The notes beneath the pieces are model-generated. The model saw nothing but the letters and a program-made list of their open reading frames with translations, was not told where the DNA came from and made no database searches. Of a DNA stretch of 64,000 nt, positions 31,162 through 40,130 are shown piece by piece. The DNA is from Mycobacterium sp. (GTDB taxonomy: Bacteria; Actinomycetota; Actinomycetes; Mycobacteriales; Mycobacteriaceae), in the NCBI GenBank assembly GCA_018882965.1, contig VEQY01000001.1:81185-145184 (forward strand), in the 5' to 3' direction. A program made the position numbers and the translations under genes. Each line of letters starts with the position of its first letter. Position 1 is the stretch's first letter.

Positions 31162-31884
31162 TCAGTCCGTCGTCGTCGCGGCGACGTTGATCACGGTGTC
31201 GTTGGCCGTGTCGGCGGCACCGGCGGCCAGCATGTCCTGCCGGAGAAGCTGGTTCGTCGCGTCCCAGTTCACCGCGGCGGGCAGGTGCCCCCAGGTGCTG
31301 TTGAACAGCCCCACGATCACGGCACGACCATCTGCGGCGAGGGTGTAGACCGGTCCGCCGGAATCGCCCTTCTGGCTGATGACGCCGTTCTGCATGGTGA
31401 ACCAGCCATTGTTCATCCGTTCGACCGAACCGCAGCTCTCGCCGGTGACGACGCCGAGGTGGCACACGGGCTGGCCCGGCCCCAGGGCGACGGCGGGATC
31501 GGCGATCAGCTGGCGCCCGCCGGGCATGAAGTCGCTGAGCGTCACCCCGCCGGCCAGCTGGATCGTCTGGTAGTCGGCGATCACCTGATCGGTGCGAACC
31601 ACCGCGCCGTCGGGGGTGTTATCCCGCGAGGTCGTGACCACACCGATGAACCGGCCGCTGCGGTCGGTGACCGGGCCCTCTGCCCCGCAGTGCCCCGCGG
31701 AATAGCCGATGCGCTTGGCCATGTCGACGAACCCCAGGGTGCACATCGTGGCGTTCTGGCGGATCTCCATGCCCGGGTAGACCAGGACGGCGGACTGAGC
31801 AGCGGCACCGGGAGCCAGCGCGAGCCCCGCAAGCGCGGCTCCGACAGCCATCGCGGCTGCCGCGGAGCGCAGGAGAGCGGTCAC
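31162..31884 (-). CDS. Secreted trypsin-like serine protease (Rv1815-like)
   Basis: A 240-residue exported S1-family protease. A signal peptide at residues 1-29 ends PGAAA before QSAVLVYPG. The histidine of the triad is His65 in YSAGHCG and the nucleophile is Ser175 in KGDSGGPVY, with a likely acid in the TSRDNTPDGAVV or TDQVIADY region. Cysteine pairs (48/66, 141/151) resemble trypsin-like disulfides. It corresponds to Rv1815, whose substrates are unknown. I chose the GTG at 31884 because it gives a normal signal peptide; an in-frame TTG lies 45 nt upstream. Confidence 0.85.
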   Translation of the reverse strand: MTALLRSAAAAMAVGAALAGLALAPGAAAQSAVLVYPGMEIRQNATMCTLGFVDMAKRIGYSAGHCGAEGPVTDRSGRFIGVVTTSRDNTPDGAVVRTDQVIADYQTIQLAGGVTLSDFMPGGRQLIADPAVALGPGQPVCHLGVVTGESCGSVERMNNGWFTMQNGVISQKGDSGGPVYTLAADGRAVIVGLFNSTWGHLPAAVNWDATNQLLRQDMLAAGAADTANDTVINVAATTTD

Positions 31885-31999
31885 CTTATACCCCGATCGG
31901 TCGGCGACCCGTCTGCGACGCGGTCGCAATTATGCGTCGACCGTGTATCGGAGCCCGGGGCCGATCGTTACAGGCCCCGGTCAGGGGTGGCTCTGCAGG

Positions 32000-32557
32000 T
32001 CAGGGGATCGTGATGACCTGTCCGACCTCGATGTGGTCGGGGTTCGCGATGTTGTTGGCCTTGGCGAGCTCCATGTAGCGGTTGCCGTCCCCCAGGTACT
32101 GCTTGGCGATGTTAAAGAGGGTGTCACCAGCGACGACGGTGTGGGTCCGGGGGGCCGGTGCGGGCTCCTCAACGCTGACCGGGGCGACCTCGACGGTCTC
32201 GGCCTCGGCGGCGGGCGGTGGGGCGTCGGTGTCGGTCCGCGACGACCAGGCCGGGCCGTCTGCGGCGTAAAGCACGAGGTTGCGGTCGTCCTGCAGGACC
32301 AGCTTGACGTTCTTCTTGCCCTTGGTGTCGGTGTGCCAGACCGGTTTCTGGTTGGAGTAGAGCACGAAGTTGCCGTCGGTCTGGACCTCGGCGCGCACCA
32401 CACCCTGACCGTCGGTGCCGGTGGCCCACACCGCGTCGCCACGCGCTGCCAGAACCAGGTTGCCGTCCTCCTGCAAGGTCAGGGTGTAAGCCCCGTTGCT
32501 GGACGTCAGCGAATCGCCCTTGCTGAGCTTCTGTCCTGCGGTGAGTGTGTCTCCCAC
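32000..32557 (-). CDS. Mannose-binding bulb-type lectin with LysM domain
   Basis: A 185-residue two-domain protein. Residues 1-110 form a bulb-type lectin with three QxDxNxVxY-type sugar motifs: QEDGNLVL (29-36), QTDGNFVLY (59-67) and QDDRNLVLY (89-97). The first lacks the final tyrosine. A Pro/Glu-rich linker leads to a LysM peptidoglycan-binding domain at about 138-185 (HTVVAGDTLFNIAKQYLG). It matches the mannose-specific LysM lectin described from M. smegmatis. No signal peptide is visible, so how it reaches the wall is unclear. The GTG at 32557 is preceded by AGGAGG. Confidence 0.9.
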   Translation of the reverse strand: MGDTLTAGQKLSKGDSLTSSNGAYTLTLQEDGNLVLAARGDAVWATGTDGQGVVRAEVQTDGNFVLYSNQKPVWHTDTKGKKNVKLVLQDDRNLVLYAADGPAWSSRTDTDAPPPAAEAETVEVAPVSVEEPAPAPRTHTVVAGDTLFNIAKQYLGDGNRYMELAKANNIANPDHIEVGQVITIP

Positions 32558-32659
32558 GACTGTTCAAACCTCCTGTAGACCGCTCTTTCTTGTCCGGCGG
32601 GCGCTCGCGAGCCTACTGGAATTCCGAGACCGGTCGCGGCCGTCTGGCAAACTCCCCCG

Positions 32660-34102
32660 TCAGGAATCGAATCCGAGGCCGAACCGGTCCAGCGCACGCA
32701 GGAAAAGATTGCGGCGGCCGCCGCTGTGGTCGGACCGGTCCAGCGCCCATCGGGTGGCTTGGATCCCGAGGCTGGCGAGGGGTTCGGGCGGGAACGGCCA
32801 CGGCCTCGAGCGCACCATCGCCAGTTCGGTGCGCTCGGTCGGGTGGCCCTCCAGTAGATCCAGGCAGACGTCGGCGGCGAAGCGGGTCGCGCCCAGGCCC
32901 AGCCCGGTGAAGCCGTTGGTGTAGGCGATCCGGCCCCGGCCGGCCAATCCCCAGTGCGCGCAGAAGCGGGTGTTGGTGTCGATCGGTCCCGCCCAGCGGT
33001 GGCTGAAGCGGACGTCGTCGAGTTGGGGGAAGGTGATGAAGAAGTGCGCCGCCAGTCGGCGAAACGACTCAGGCCGGTCCTCGTAGCGGGGGTCGACCCG
33101 GCGGCCGAAGTGGTAGACGGCGTCGTAGCCGCCCCAGACGATCCGGTTGTCGGCCGAGATGCGGTAGTAGTGGAACTGGTTGGCGCTGTCACTGATCCCC
33201 TGCCGGTTCCGCCAGCCGATGCGGTCCAGTTGTTCATCGGTGAGCGGTTCGGTGGCAAGCACGTAGTCATAGACCGGGACGGTGTAGAAGCGGTTGCGCC
33301 GAACCAGGCTGCGGAAAACATTGGTGGCCAGAACAACACGATCGGCATGAATCGGGCCCACTGGTGTGGTGACTGCCACGCTGCCGTCCGATTCACTAGG
33401 GCGACGACGCCGGAGTGCGACGGCGGTGGTGCCTTCGTAGATCTGCACGCCGTTCTCGGTGCAGGCCCGGGCAAGCTCGTAGACCAGGCGCGCCGGGTGC
33501 ACGATCGCGCAGTGGTCCGCGTCGAAAAGGCCGGCGAGGAAAGTCGGCGATTCCACCTCGGCCTGCACTGCCGCCCGGTCGAGGTAGTGTCCGTGGCCCT
33601 CGGCCGCCGACTCCCGCAACCATGCGACCTGATGGGGTTCGGTGGCGACGGTGAGCATGCCGGTGCGTTCCCAGTCGGCCTTCATGCCGTAGTGGTCGAT
33701 ATCGGCTTCCATTGCGGTGAAGTTCGCCGCGCCGAGTCGCTGCAGTTCGTCGAACTCGGTCGGCCAGCGGGCTTTGCCGTTGGCGACACCGTGGGTCAGG
33801 CTGGCTTCGACGAAACCCCCGTTGCGACCGGAGGCCGCCCAGCCGAGGCGTTCAGCCTCGACGAGCATCACCGCGGCTCCCGGATTGCGCTCGGCCGCCC
33901 GCAGCGCTGTCCACAGTCCGGCGTAGCCGCCGCCGATCACCAGCAGGTCGCAGCGCGCCGGCCCGGTCAGGGCGGGAAACTCCGGGCGGGCGCCGACGAT
34001 GGTGGGATCCAGCCACATCGAGCCCGGGCAAGCGGGAGTCAAGGCCCGGTCGATCAGGTCTGGGTCGACCGGGTGATCGAAGACCGTCCGCATGTCGTCC
34101 AT
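32660..34102 (-). CDS. FAD-dependent oxidoreductase, DAO family
   Basis: A 480-residue oxidase of the D-amino-acid oxidase / glycine oxidase fold (PF01266). The dinucleotide motif is LLVIGGGYAGLWTALRAAE at about residues 53-71. GWAASGRNGGFVEA near 88-102 is typical of the gamma-glutamylputrescine/sarcosine oxidase subgroup. YTNGFTGLGLGATRFAAD near 420 is the C-terminal FAD contact. The substrate is probably a small amine or amino acid, which cannot be specified. Two in-frame ATGs (34102 and 34093) are possible starts. It follows the KhtU-like antiporter by 26 nt and is likely the last gene of that operon. Confidence 0.82.
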   Translation of the reverse strand: MDDMRTVFDHPVDPDLIDRALTPACPGSMWLDPTIVGARPEFPALTGPARCDLLVIGGGYAGLWTALRAAERNPGAAVMLVEAERLGWAASGRNGGFVEASLTHGVANGKARWPTEFDELQRLGAANFTAMEADIDHYGMKADWERTGMLTVATEPHQVAWLRESAAEGHGHYLDRAAVQAEVESPTFLAGLFDADHCAIVHPARLVYELARACTENGVQIYEGTTAVALRRRRPSESDGSVAVTTPVGPIHADRVVLATNVFRSLVRRNRFYTVPVYDYVLATEPLTDEQLDRIGWRNRQGISDSANQFHYYRISADNRIVWGGYDAVYHFGRRVDPRYEDRPESFRRLAAHFFITFPQLDDVRFSHRWAGPIDTNTRFCAHWGLAGRGRIAYTNGFTGLGLGATRFAADVCLDLLEGHPTERTELAMVRSRPWPFPPEPLASLGIQATRWALDRSDHSGGRRNLFLRALDRFGLGFDS

Positions 34103-34128
34103 GGTGCCACGGCAGGGCCGGCGGGATG

Positions 34129-35253
34129 TCAGCGAACGAGTCGGGCGATCAGCGGTCCGATGATGGCGAGGATGAACACGTACGGCGTTGCCACCGCCGC
34201 GAGGGCACCCGCGCCGGTGCCGACCAGACCGATGATGACAAGGGAGAATTCGCCGCGGGCAATCAAGGCGGTTCCCGCGCGCAACTGACCCGATCGTCCG
34301 GCGCCCTCGCGGCGCGCGGCGTAGGCGCCGGCCAGGACTTTCGTGGCAGCGGTCACCGCGGCCAGCGCAAGCGCGAACGGCAGCATCGGCAGCAGATCGG
34401 AAGGGTCCACGGACAGACCGATCGCGACGAAGAACACGGCGGCGAACAGATCCCGCAGCGGCCCGAGCACGGCACGCGCCCGGTCGGCGGTTTGACCGGT
34501 CAGGGTCAGACCGACCAGGAAAGCGCCGACCGCCGCCGATGCGTGCAAGTGTTCCGCAACCGCCGCGACGATGAGGGTCAATCCCATGATCCGGAGGAGC
34601 AACTGCTCGTCCTCAGGGTGGCCCAGGGCCCGGCCGAGATAGTCACCCCAGCGGTAGGACAGCAGGAACGCGAAGGTCAAAGCGCCGAGCGCAATCGCCA
34701 TCCAGTGCAACGCCTGCTGCCATGTTCCGCCGCTGGCCATGACTGAGAGCACGGGCAGGTAGGCAGCCATCGCGAAGTCTTCGAGGACGAGCACCGACAG
34801 AACCGCCGGAGTCTCGCGGTTACCGAGGCGACGCAGGTCGCTGAGTAGCCGGGCGATTACCCCGGAGGACGAGATGTAGGTGACGCCCGCCATGGCCACG
34901 ATGCCCGTGGCATCGAGCCCCAGGAGCCACCCGGCGAGGGCGCCGGGGATCGCGTTCAGGGCGAGATCCACAGCGGCCGAGGGCAGGTGACGGCGAAGGC
35001 TTTCGGAGAACTCGCCGACGGAGAACTCAAGGCCGAGTGTCAGCAACAGCAACACCACGCCGATCGACGCGCCGGTTTCGACGAACTCGGCGGCGGCGGG
35101 TACCGGTGCGACGCCGCCCTCACCGAGGAATAGACCGCCCAGTAGGTAAAGCGGAATCGGTGATAGGCCAAGTCGGCGTGCGAGGGCTCCCAGGACGGAG
35201 AGTGCGACGAGGATGAGGCCGAGTTCGAGGAGGAACCCCGAGGCGACGGCCAC
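34129..35253 (-). CDS. Cation/proton antiporter, CPA2 family (KhtU-like)
   Basis: A 374-residue polytopic membrane protein with about 11-12 helices, ending at the last helix with no C-terminal RCK domain. Family marks include GLSPIPLYLLGGLFLG, VLLLLTLGLEFSVGEF, SSSGVIARLLSDL, VLVLEDFAMAAYLPVLS and ALIARGEFSLVIIGL. It lies 4 nt after a TrkA-C-containing partner. A separate regulatory subunit plus antiporter is the layout of Bacillus KhtTU (YhaTU), a K+/H+ antiporter, so potassium efflux in pH or salt stress is the likely role. The start is a GTG. Confidence 0.85.
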   Translation of the reverse strand: MAVASGFLLELGLILVALSVLGALARRLGLSPIPLYLLGGLFLGEGGVAPVPAAAEFVETGASIGVVLLLLTLGLEFSVGEFSESLRRHLPSAAVDLALNAIPGALAGWLLGLDATGIVAMAGVTYISSSGVIARLLSDLRRLGNRETPAVLSVLVLEDFAMAAYLPVLSVMASGGTWQQALHWMAIALGALTFAFLLSYRWGDYLGRALGHPEDEQLLLRIMGLTLIVAAVAEHLHASAAVGAFLVGLTLTGQTADRARAVLGPLRDLFAAVFFVAIGLSVDPSDLLPMLPFALALAAVTAATKVLAGAYAARREGAGRSGQLRAGTALIARGEFSLVIIGLVGTGAGALAAVATPYVFILAIIGPLIARLVR

Positions 35254-35257
35254 CGCC

Positions 35258-35743
35258 TCAAGCCCGGCTGACGAGTTGCCGCACCCCGGCTATACCGTCC
35301 TCGGTGCCGATCACAACGAGAACGTCGTGGGGATGTAGCACTTCCTCGGGTCCCGGCGATGCGAGCACCTGGTCGCCGCGCACGATAGCCACGATGGAGG
35401 CACCCGTGCGGGTGCGTGCCTTGGTGTCCCCGAGTGGTTGGCCGGCGTAGCGCGAATCAGGACCGATCTCGACCTGCCCCGCGTCGAGACCGGGTACTTG
35501 CTTGCTCAGGTCGGCGAAGCGCTCGACCATCCGCGGGGCGCCGAGGATCTGGGCCATGGCCTCGGCCTCGCGCTCGGTGAGTCGGAACACCCGCCGGGCG
35601 CGGTCCGGGTCGGTGGCGGCGGGGCTGACAAAGACCTCGACGTCGCCGCCACGGTGGGTGATCACTGCGATCCGGTCGCCGTCGGTGTTGTCGAATTCGT
35701 AGCGCAGGCCCACGCCGGGCAGGAGGGTCTCTCTGACGTCCAT
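35258..35743 (-). CDS. KhtT-like TrkA-C regulatory subunit
   Basis: A 161-residue cytoplasmic protein. The N-terminal half (GVGLRYEFDNTDGDRIAV, ITHRGGDVEVF) is the KhtT-type domain. The C-terminal half is a TrkA-C/RCK-C domain (IGPDSRYAGQPLGD, TGASIVAIVRGDQVLASPG, VLVVIGTEDGIAGVRQLV). In KhtT the C-domain binds c-di-AMP in Bacillus; whether that holds here is not shown. It is sandwiched with 4-nt gaps between an upstream sterol desaturase gene and the downstream antiporter. ATG at 35743 chosen because the family N-terminus begins there; the frame is open further upstream. Confidence 0.85.
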   Translation of the reverse strand: MDVRETLLPGVGLRYEFDNTDGDRIAVITHRGGDVEVFVSPAATDPDRARRVFRLTEREAEAMAQILGAPRMVERFADLSKQVPGLDAGQVEIGPDSRYAGQPLGDTKARTRTGASIVAIVRGDQVLASPGPEEVLHPHDVLVVIGTEDGIAGVRQLVSRA

Positions 35744-35747
35744 GGTG

Positions 35748-36707
<960 letters not shown>

Positions 36708-36709
36708 AC

Positions 36710-36715
36710 ACTCTA
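36710..36715 (-). promoter_or_regulatory. -10 box (TAGAGT) for the erg3-khtTU operon
   Basis: On the minus strand TAGAGT is followed after 8 nt by the in-frame GTG at 36701, compatible with leaderless transcription and with a start two codons inside the longest frame. Confidence 0.45.
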
Positions 36716-36800
36716 GACAGGGGTGTCTCCGCTCCAGCTATCCTGCTCACGCGGGAGCGGACCGAGCGCCGCGGACCGATCCGGGTAAGGGATGTGGCAG

Positions 36801-37139
36801 ATGCGGAGATGGGTGCTGCTGCTCGGCGCGATCGTCGCCGAGGTCGCGGGAACCCTGTCCCTGCGGGCCTCCCTAGACCACCGTGGCTGGCTGGTGGTCG
36901 TGATTGCCGGTTACCTGACGGCCTTCGTTCTGCTGAGCCTCGTGCTGCGGGCTGGAATGGCGGTCGGGGTGGCCTACGGGATCTGGGGAGCGCTGGGAAC
37001 GGCGTCGACGGCGACGGTCGCCGCGTTGGCCTTCGGTGACCCCTTCACCGGTGCGGTGCTGATTGGGATCGGCTTGATCATCGCCGGGGTGCTGTTGGTG
37101 GAACTCGGCTCCCACGCGGCACAGCGGGCCGGGCCATGA
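36801..37139 (+). CDS. SMR-family transporter subunit 1
   Basis: A 112-residue small multidrug resistance protein with four transmembrane helices. The membrane-embedded glutamate is Glu14 in LGAIVAEVAGT, and the GVAYGIWGALGT motif is in helix 3. I prefer the ATG at 36801 over the one at 36792, because it puts the glutamate at the usual position and leaves AAGGGA as a ribosome site. It overlaps the next SMR gene in an ATGA arrangement, so they are probably a heteromeric paired-SMR transporter. Substrates may be cationic drugs, guanidinium or polyamines. Confidence 0.88.
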   Translation: MRRWVLLLGAIVAEVAGTLSLRASLDHRGWLVVVIAGYLTAFVLLSLVLRAGMAVGVAYGIWGALGTASTATVAALAFGDPFTGAVLIGIGLIIAGVLLVELGSHAAQRAGP

Positions 37140-37456
37140 GGTGGCTGTTCCTGGCCGGAGCGATTCTGATCGAGGTGTGCGCGACGCTGTCGCTGCGCGC
37201 TTCGGACGGGTTGCGTAAACCGGCCTGGATCGGGGTGGCGACGATCGGTTACGCCATGTCCTTCTGGCTGCTGTGGATGTCCCTGTCGCTGGGCATGCCC
37301 GTGGGGGTCGCCTACGGGGTGTGGTCGGCCTGTGGGGTCGCGTTGGTCGCCCTGCTGGCGCGGGTGCTCTTCGCCGAACCGCTCACCGCACCGATGCTCG
37401 CCGGCATTACGCTGATCATCATCGGCGTGTTGACCATCGAGCTTTCCGGGGTGTGA
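37136..37456 (+). CDS. SMR-family transporter subunit 2
   Basis: A 106-residue partner of the preceding gene with four helices, the essential glutamate at residue 13 (AGAILIEVCAT) and GVAYGVWSACGVALVALL in helix 3. Start and stop overlap both neighbours: ATGA with the first SMR gene and GTGA with malQ. Paired SMR proteins commonly work as antiparallel heterodimers with fixed opposite topology. Loop charge distribution would test this, and I have not calculated it. Confidence 0.88.
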   Translation: MRWLFLAGAILIEVCATLSLRASDGLRKPAWIGVATIGYAMSFWLLWMSLSLGMPVGVAYGVWSACGVALVALLARVLFAEPLTAPMLAGITLIIIGVLTIELSGV

Positions 37457-39639
37457 CCGCGCCCATGACCGGGTTCACGACCGAGTCGTCACTGGCCGTT
37501 CTCGCCGAGCGACTGGGGGTCGCCACCGAGTACCGCGACTGGTCCGGGCGGATGGTTCCGGTCGACGATGCGACCGTGGTCGCTGTCCTGGCGGCCCTCG
37601 GCGTCGAAGCCGGCACCGAAGAAGACCGCACCGCTGCATGGAACGAACTCGAACGCCGGTACTGGTCGCGCGCGCTACCGCCGACGATCGTCGCTCGCGC
37701 CGGCGACGAGACCGCCTTCTGGGTGCATGTCACACACGGCGCACCTGCGCACGTATGGATCCGGCTCGAGGACGGCGCGGTGCGTTCGGGCATCCGCCAG
37801 GCGGACAACTTCACCTCGCCCTACCGCCTCGACGGACGGCTGGTCGGTGAAGCGACGTTCGTGCTGCCCGCCGACCTGCCACTGGGATATCACCGCCTTC
37901 ACCTGCGCTCCGGCACCCACGAATCCGCCACCCAGCTCATCGTCACCCCCTCCTGGCTGGGGTTGCCGGCGCGGATGGGGGCGAGGCGAACCTGGGGGCT
38001 GGCGGTCCAGCTCTACAGCGTGCGCTCGGCGGGGTCCTGGGGGCTGGGCGATCTGGCTGACCTGGCCGATTTGGCCATCTGGTCCGGCTCCCAGCACGGC
38101 GCGGGCTACGTGCTGGTCAACCCGCTGCACGCAGCCGCCCCCACCGCGCCCATGGAACCCTCGCCCTACCTGCCGACGTCGCGGCGCTTCGTCAACCCGA
38201 TCTATCTCCGGGTCGAGGCCATCCCGGAGTTCGCGTTCCTGTCCGCGCGGAGGGCGGTGCGCAAACTGAAGGAAACCCTGGACGACAAACTCGCCCAATC
38301 CTCGCCGGCCGGCGCTGCAGCCATCGACCGGGATGCCGTCTGGGCCGCCAAACGCAAGGCCCTGCAGCGGGTCTACCGGGTGCCCCGTTCGGCCGGCCGG
38401 GAGTTGGCCTTCGCGGCGTTCAAACGACGGGAGGGGCAGGCCCTCGACCGCTTCGCGATCTGGTGCGTATTGGCGGAGAAGCACGGGGACGACTGGCGGG
38501 ACTGGCCGGCCGGTCTGCAGCATCCGGACGCTGCGGGCGTCGCAGCGTTTGCGGCCCGCCACGCCACCGCGATCGACTTCCACCGCTGGCTGCAGTGGCA
38601 GCTCGACGACCAACTGGCCGAAGCTCAGTCCCAGGCCGTGCGCACCGGAATGCCGCTGGGCATCATGCACGATCTCGCGGTCGGCGTGCATCCCACCGGC
38701 GCCGACTCCTGGGCCATGCAGGACGCGCTGGTGCTCGGAGTCACTGCCGGGGCACCGCCCGATGAGTTCAATCAACTCGGTCAGGACTGGTCACAACCTC
38801 CGTGGCGACCCGATCGGCTCGAAGAGCTCGGTTACGAACCCTTCCGACAGCTGATCCAGTCGGTTCTGCGCCATGCCGGCGGAGTGCGCATCGACCACAT
38901 CATCGGACTGTTCCGGCTGTGGTGGATCCCCACGGGCGCGCCGCCGACCAAGGGCACCTACGTGCGCTACAACCACGACGCGATGATCGGCATCGTGGCG
39001 CTGGAGGCGTACCGCGCGGCCGCAGTTGTCGTCGGCGAAGATCTGGGCACCGTGGAGCCCTGGGTGCGGCAGTACCTTCGGGAGCGAGGCGTGCTGGGCA
39101 CCTCGATCCTGTGGTTCGAACTCGATCGCGACGGCCACGGCGGACCGCTCGAAGCCGAGCGGTGGCGCGAACTCTGCCTGTCCTCGGTCACCACCCACGA
39201 CCTTCCCCCGACGCCGGGCTATCTGGCCGGTGAGCACGTGCGGTTGCGCGACGAGCTCGGTTTGCTCACCCGGCCCGCCGAGGAGGAGATGGCCGATGAC
39301 CGTGCGGTGCAGACCGCATGGCTGGCCGAGCTTCGCCGGGTCGGGCTGCTGAGCGCCGAGGATCCGGCCGGCGGTGAACCCACCGAGGAAGAGGTCATCC
39401 TGGGCCTCTACCGGTATCTGGGCCGCACCCCCTCACGGCTGCTGGCGCTCGCGCTGACCGATGCCGTCGGTGAGCGGCGCACCCAGAACCAGCCCGGCAC
39501 CACCGACGAATACCCGAACTGGCGGGTCCCGTTGGCCGGTCCCGACGGAACATTGCTGTCCCTGGAAGACGTGTTCACCGACCCGCGGGCAGCGGCGCTG
39601 AGCGAGGCGATGCGCGCGACCACAGCGCCCGCCGGCTGA
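37453..39639 (+). CDS. malQ: 4-alpha-glucanotransferase (amylomaltase)
   Basis: A 728-residue GH77 enzyme that transfers glucan chains between maltodextrins, part of glycogen/maltodextrin turnover. A mycobacterial/actinobacterial N-terminal beta domain (about residues 60-155) precedes the catalytic barrel. Active-site motifs are GGVRIDHIIGLFRLWWIP near 480, GEDLGTVEPWV near 530 (acid/base Glu), and VTTHDLPPTPGYLAG near 580. Length matches Rv1781c. The GTG at 37453 overlaps the SMR stop; an ATG at 37465 is an alternative. Coupling with an SMR transporter pair is unexpected and may be only positional. Confidence 0.95.
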   Translation: MTAPMTGFTTESSLAVLAERLGVATEYRDWSGRMVPVDDATVVAVLAALGVEAGTEEDRTAAWNELERRYWSRALPPTIVARAGDETAFWVHVTHGAPAHVWIRLEDGAVRSGIRQADNFTSPYRLDGRLVGEATFVLPADLPLGYHRLHLRSGTHESATQLIVTPSWLGLPARMGARRTWGLAVQLYSVRSAGSWGLGDLADLADLAIWSGSQHGAGYVLVNPLHAAAPTAPMEPSPYLPTSRRFVNPIYLRVEAIPEFAFLSARRAVRKLKETLDDKLAQSSPAGAAAIDRDAVWAAKRKALQRVYRVPRSAGRELAFAAFKRREGQALDRFAIWCVLAEKHGDDWRDWPAGLQHPDAAGVAAFAARHATAIDFHRWLQWQLDDQLAEAQSQAVRTGMPLGIMHDLAVGVHPTGADSWAMQDALVLGVTAGAPPDEFNQLGQDWSQPPWRPDRLEELGYEPFRQLIQSVLRHAGGVRIDHIIGLFRLWWIPTGAPPTKGTYVRYNHDAMIGIVALEAYRAAAVVVGEDLGTVEPWVRQYLRERGVLGTSILWFELDRDGHGGPLEAERWRELCLSSVTTHDLPPTPGYLAGEHVRLRDELGLLTRPAEEEMADDRAVQTAWLAELRRVGLLSAEDPAGGEPTEEEVILGLYRYLGRTPSRLLALALTDAVGERRTQNQPGTTDEYPNWRVPLAGPDGTLLSLEDVFTDPRAAALSEAMRATTAPAG

Positions 39640-39641
39640 GC

Positions 39642-40130
39642 ATGGCGGCCGGTCGCAGCGCGGGGGTCGTGCTCTACCGGGTGCGGGACGGCATCGTCGA
39701 GGTGCTGATCGGGCATCCCGGTGGCCCGTTCTGGGCGAGCCGGGACGACGGCGCCTGGTCGATTCCGAAGGGTGAGTACGACCCCGAGGATTCGCCGTGG
39801 GAGGCCGCGGTCCGGGAATTCGCCGAAGAACTGGGCTGCCCGGTGCCGGGCGGGCCGGTGATCGCTCTCGGAGACGCCACGCAGCCGGGCGGAAAGCGCG
39901 TCACCATCTTCGCGGTGGGCGCCGACCTCGACATCAGCCGCGTGCACAGCAACACCTTCACCCTGGAGTGGCCGCGGGGTTCGGGGCGGCTGCGGGAGTA
40001 TCCGGAACTGGATCGGGTGGCGTGGCTGCCGGTCGCACAGGCCCGCCGCAAGCTATTGACGGGTCAGCGAGAGTTTCTGGACCGGCTGATGGCGAGTCCC
40101 GAGGTGGCCGGGTTTCGCGAGGGCCGCTAA
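39642..40130 (+). CDS. NUDIX hydrolase
   Basis: A 162-residue NUDIX protein. The box reads GEYDPEDSPWEAAVREFAEELGC: the REFAEELG helix with its catalytic glutamates is intact, while the first Glu of the consensus is Asp. The N-terminal AAGRSAGVVLYRV strand and PFWASRDDGAWSIPKG loop resemble the Ap4A/NTP pyrophosphohydrolase branch, but substrate prediction is unreliable. It begins 2 nt after malQ and its stop overlaps the convergent MscS gene by 4 nt. Confidence 0.88.
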   Translation: MAAGRSAGVVLYRVRDGIVEVLIGHPGGPFWASRDDGAWSIPKGEYDPEDSPWEAAVREFAEELGCPVPGGPVIALGDATQPGGKRVTIFAVGADLDISRVHSNTFTLEWPRGSGRLREYPELDRVAWLPVAQARRKLLTGQREFLDRLMASPEVAGFREGR

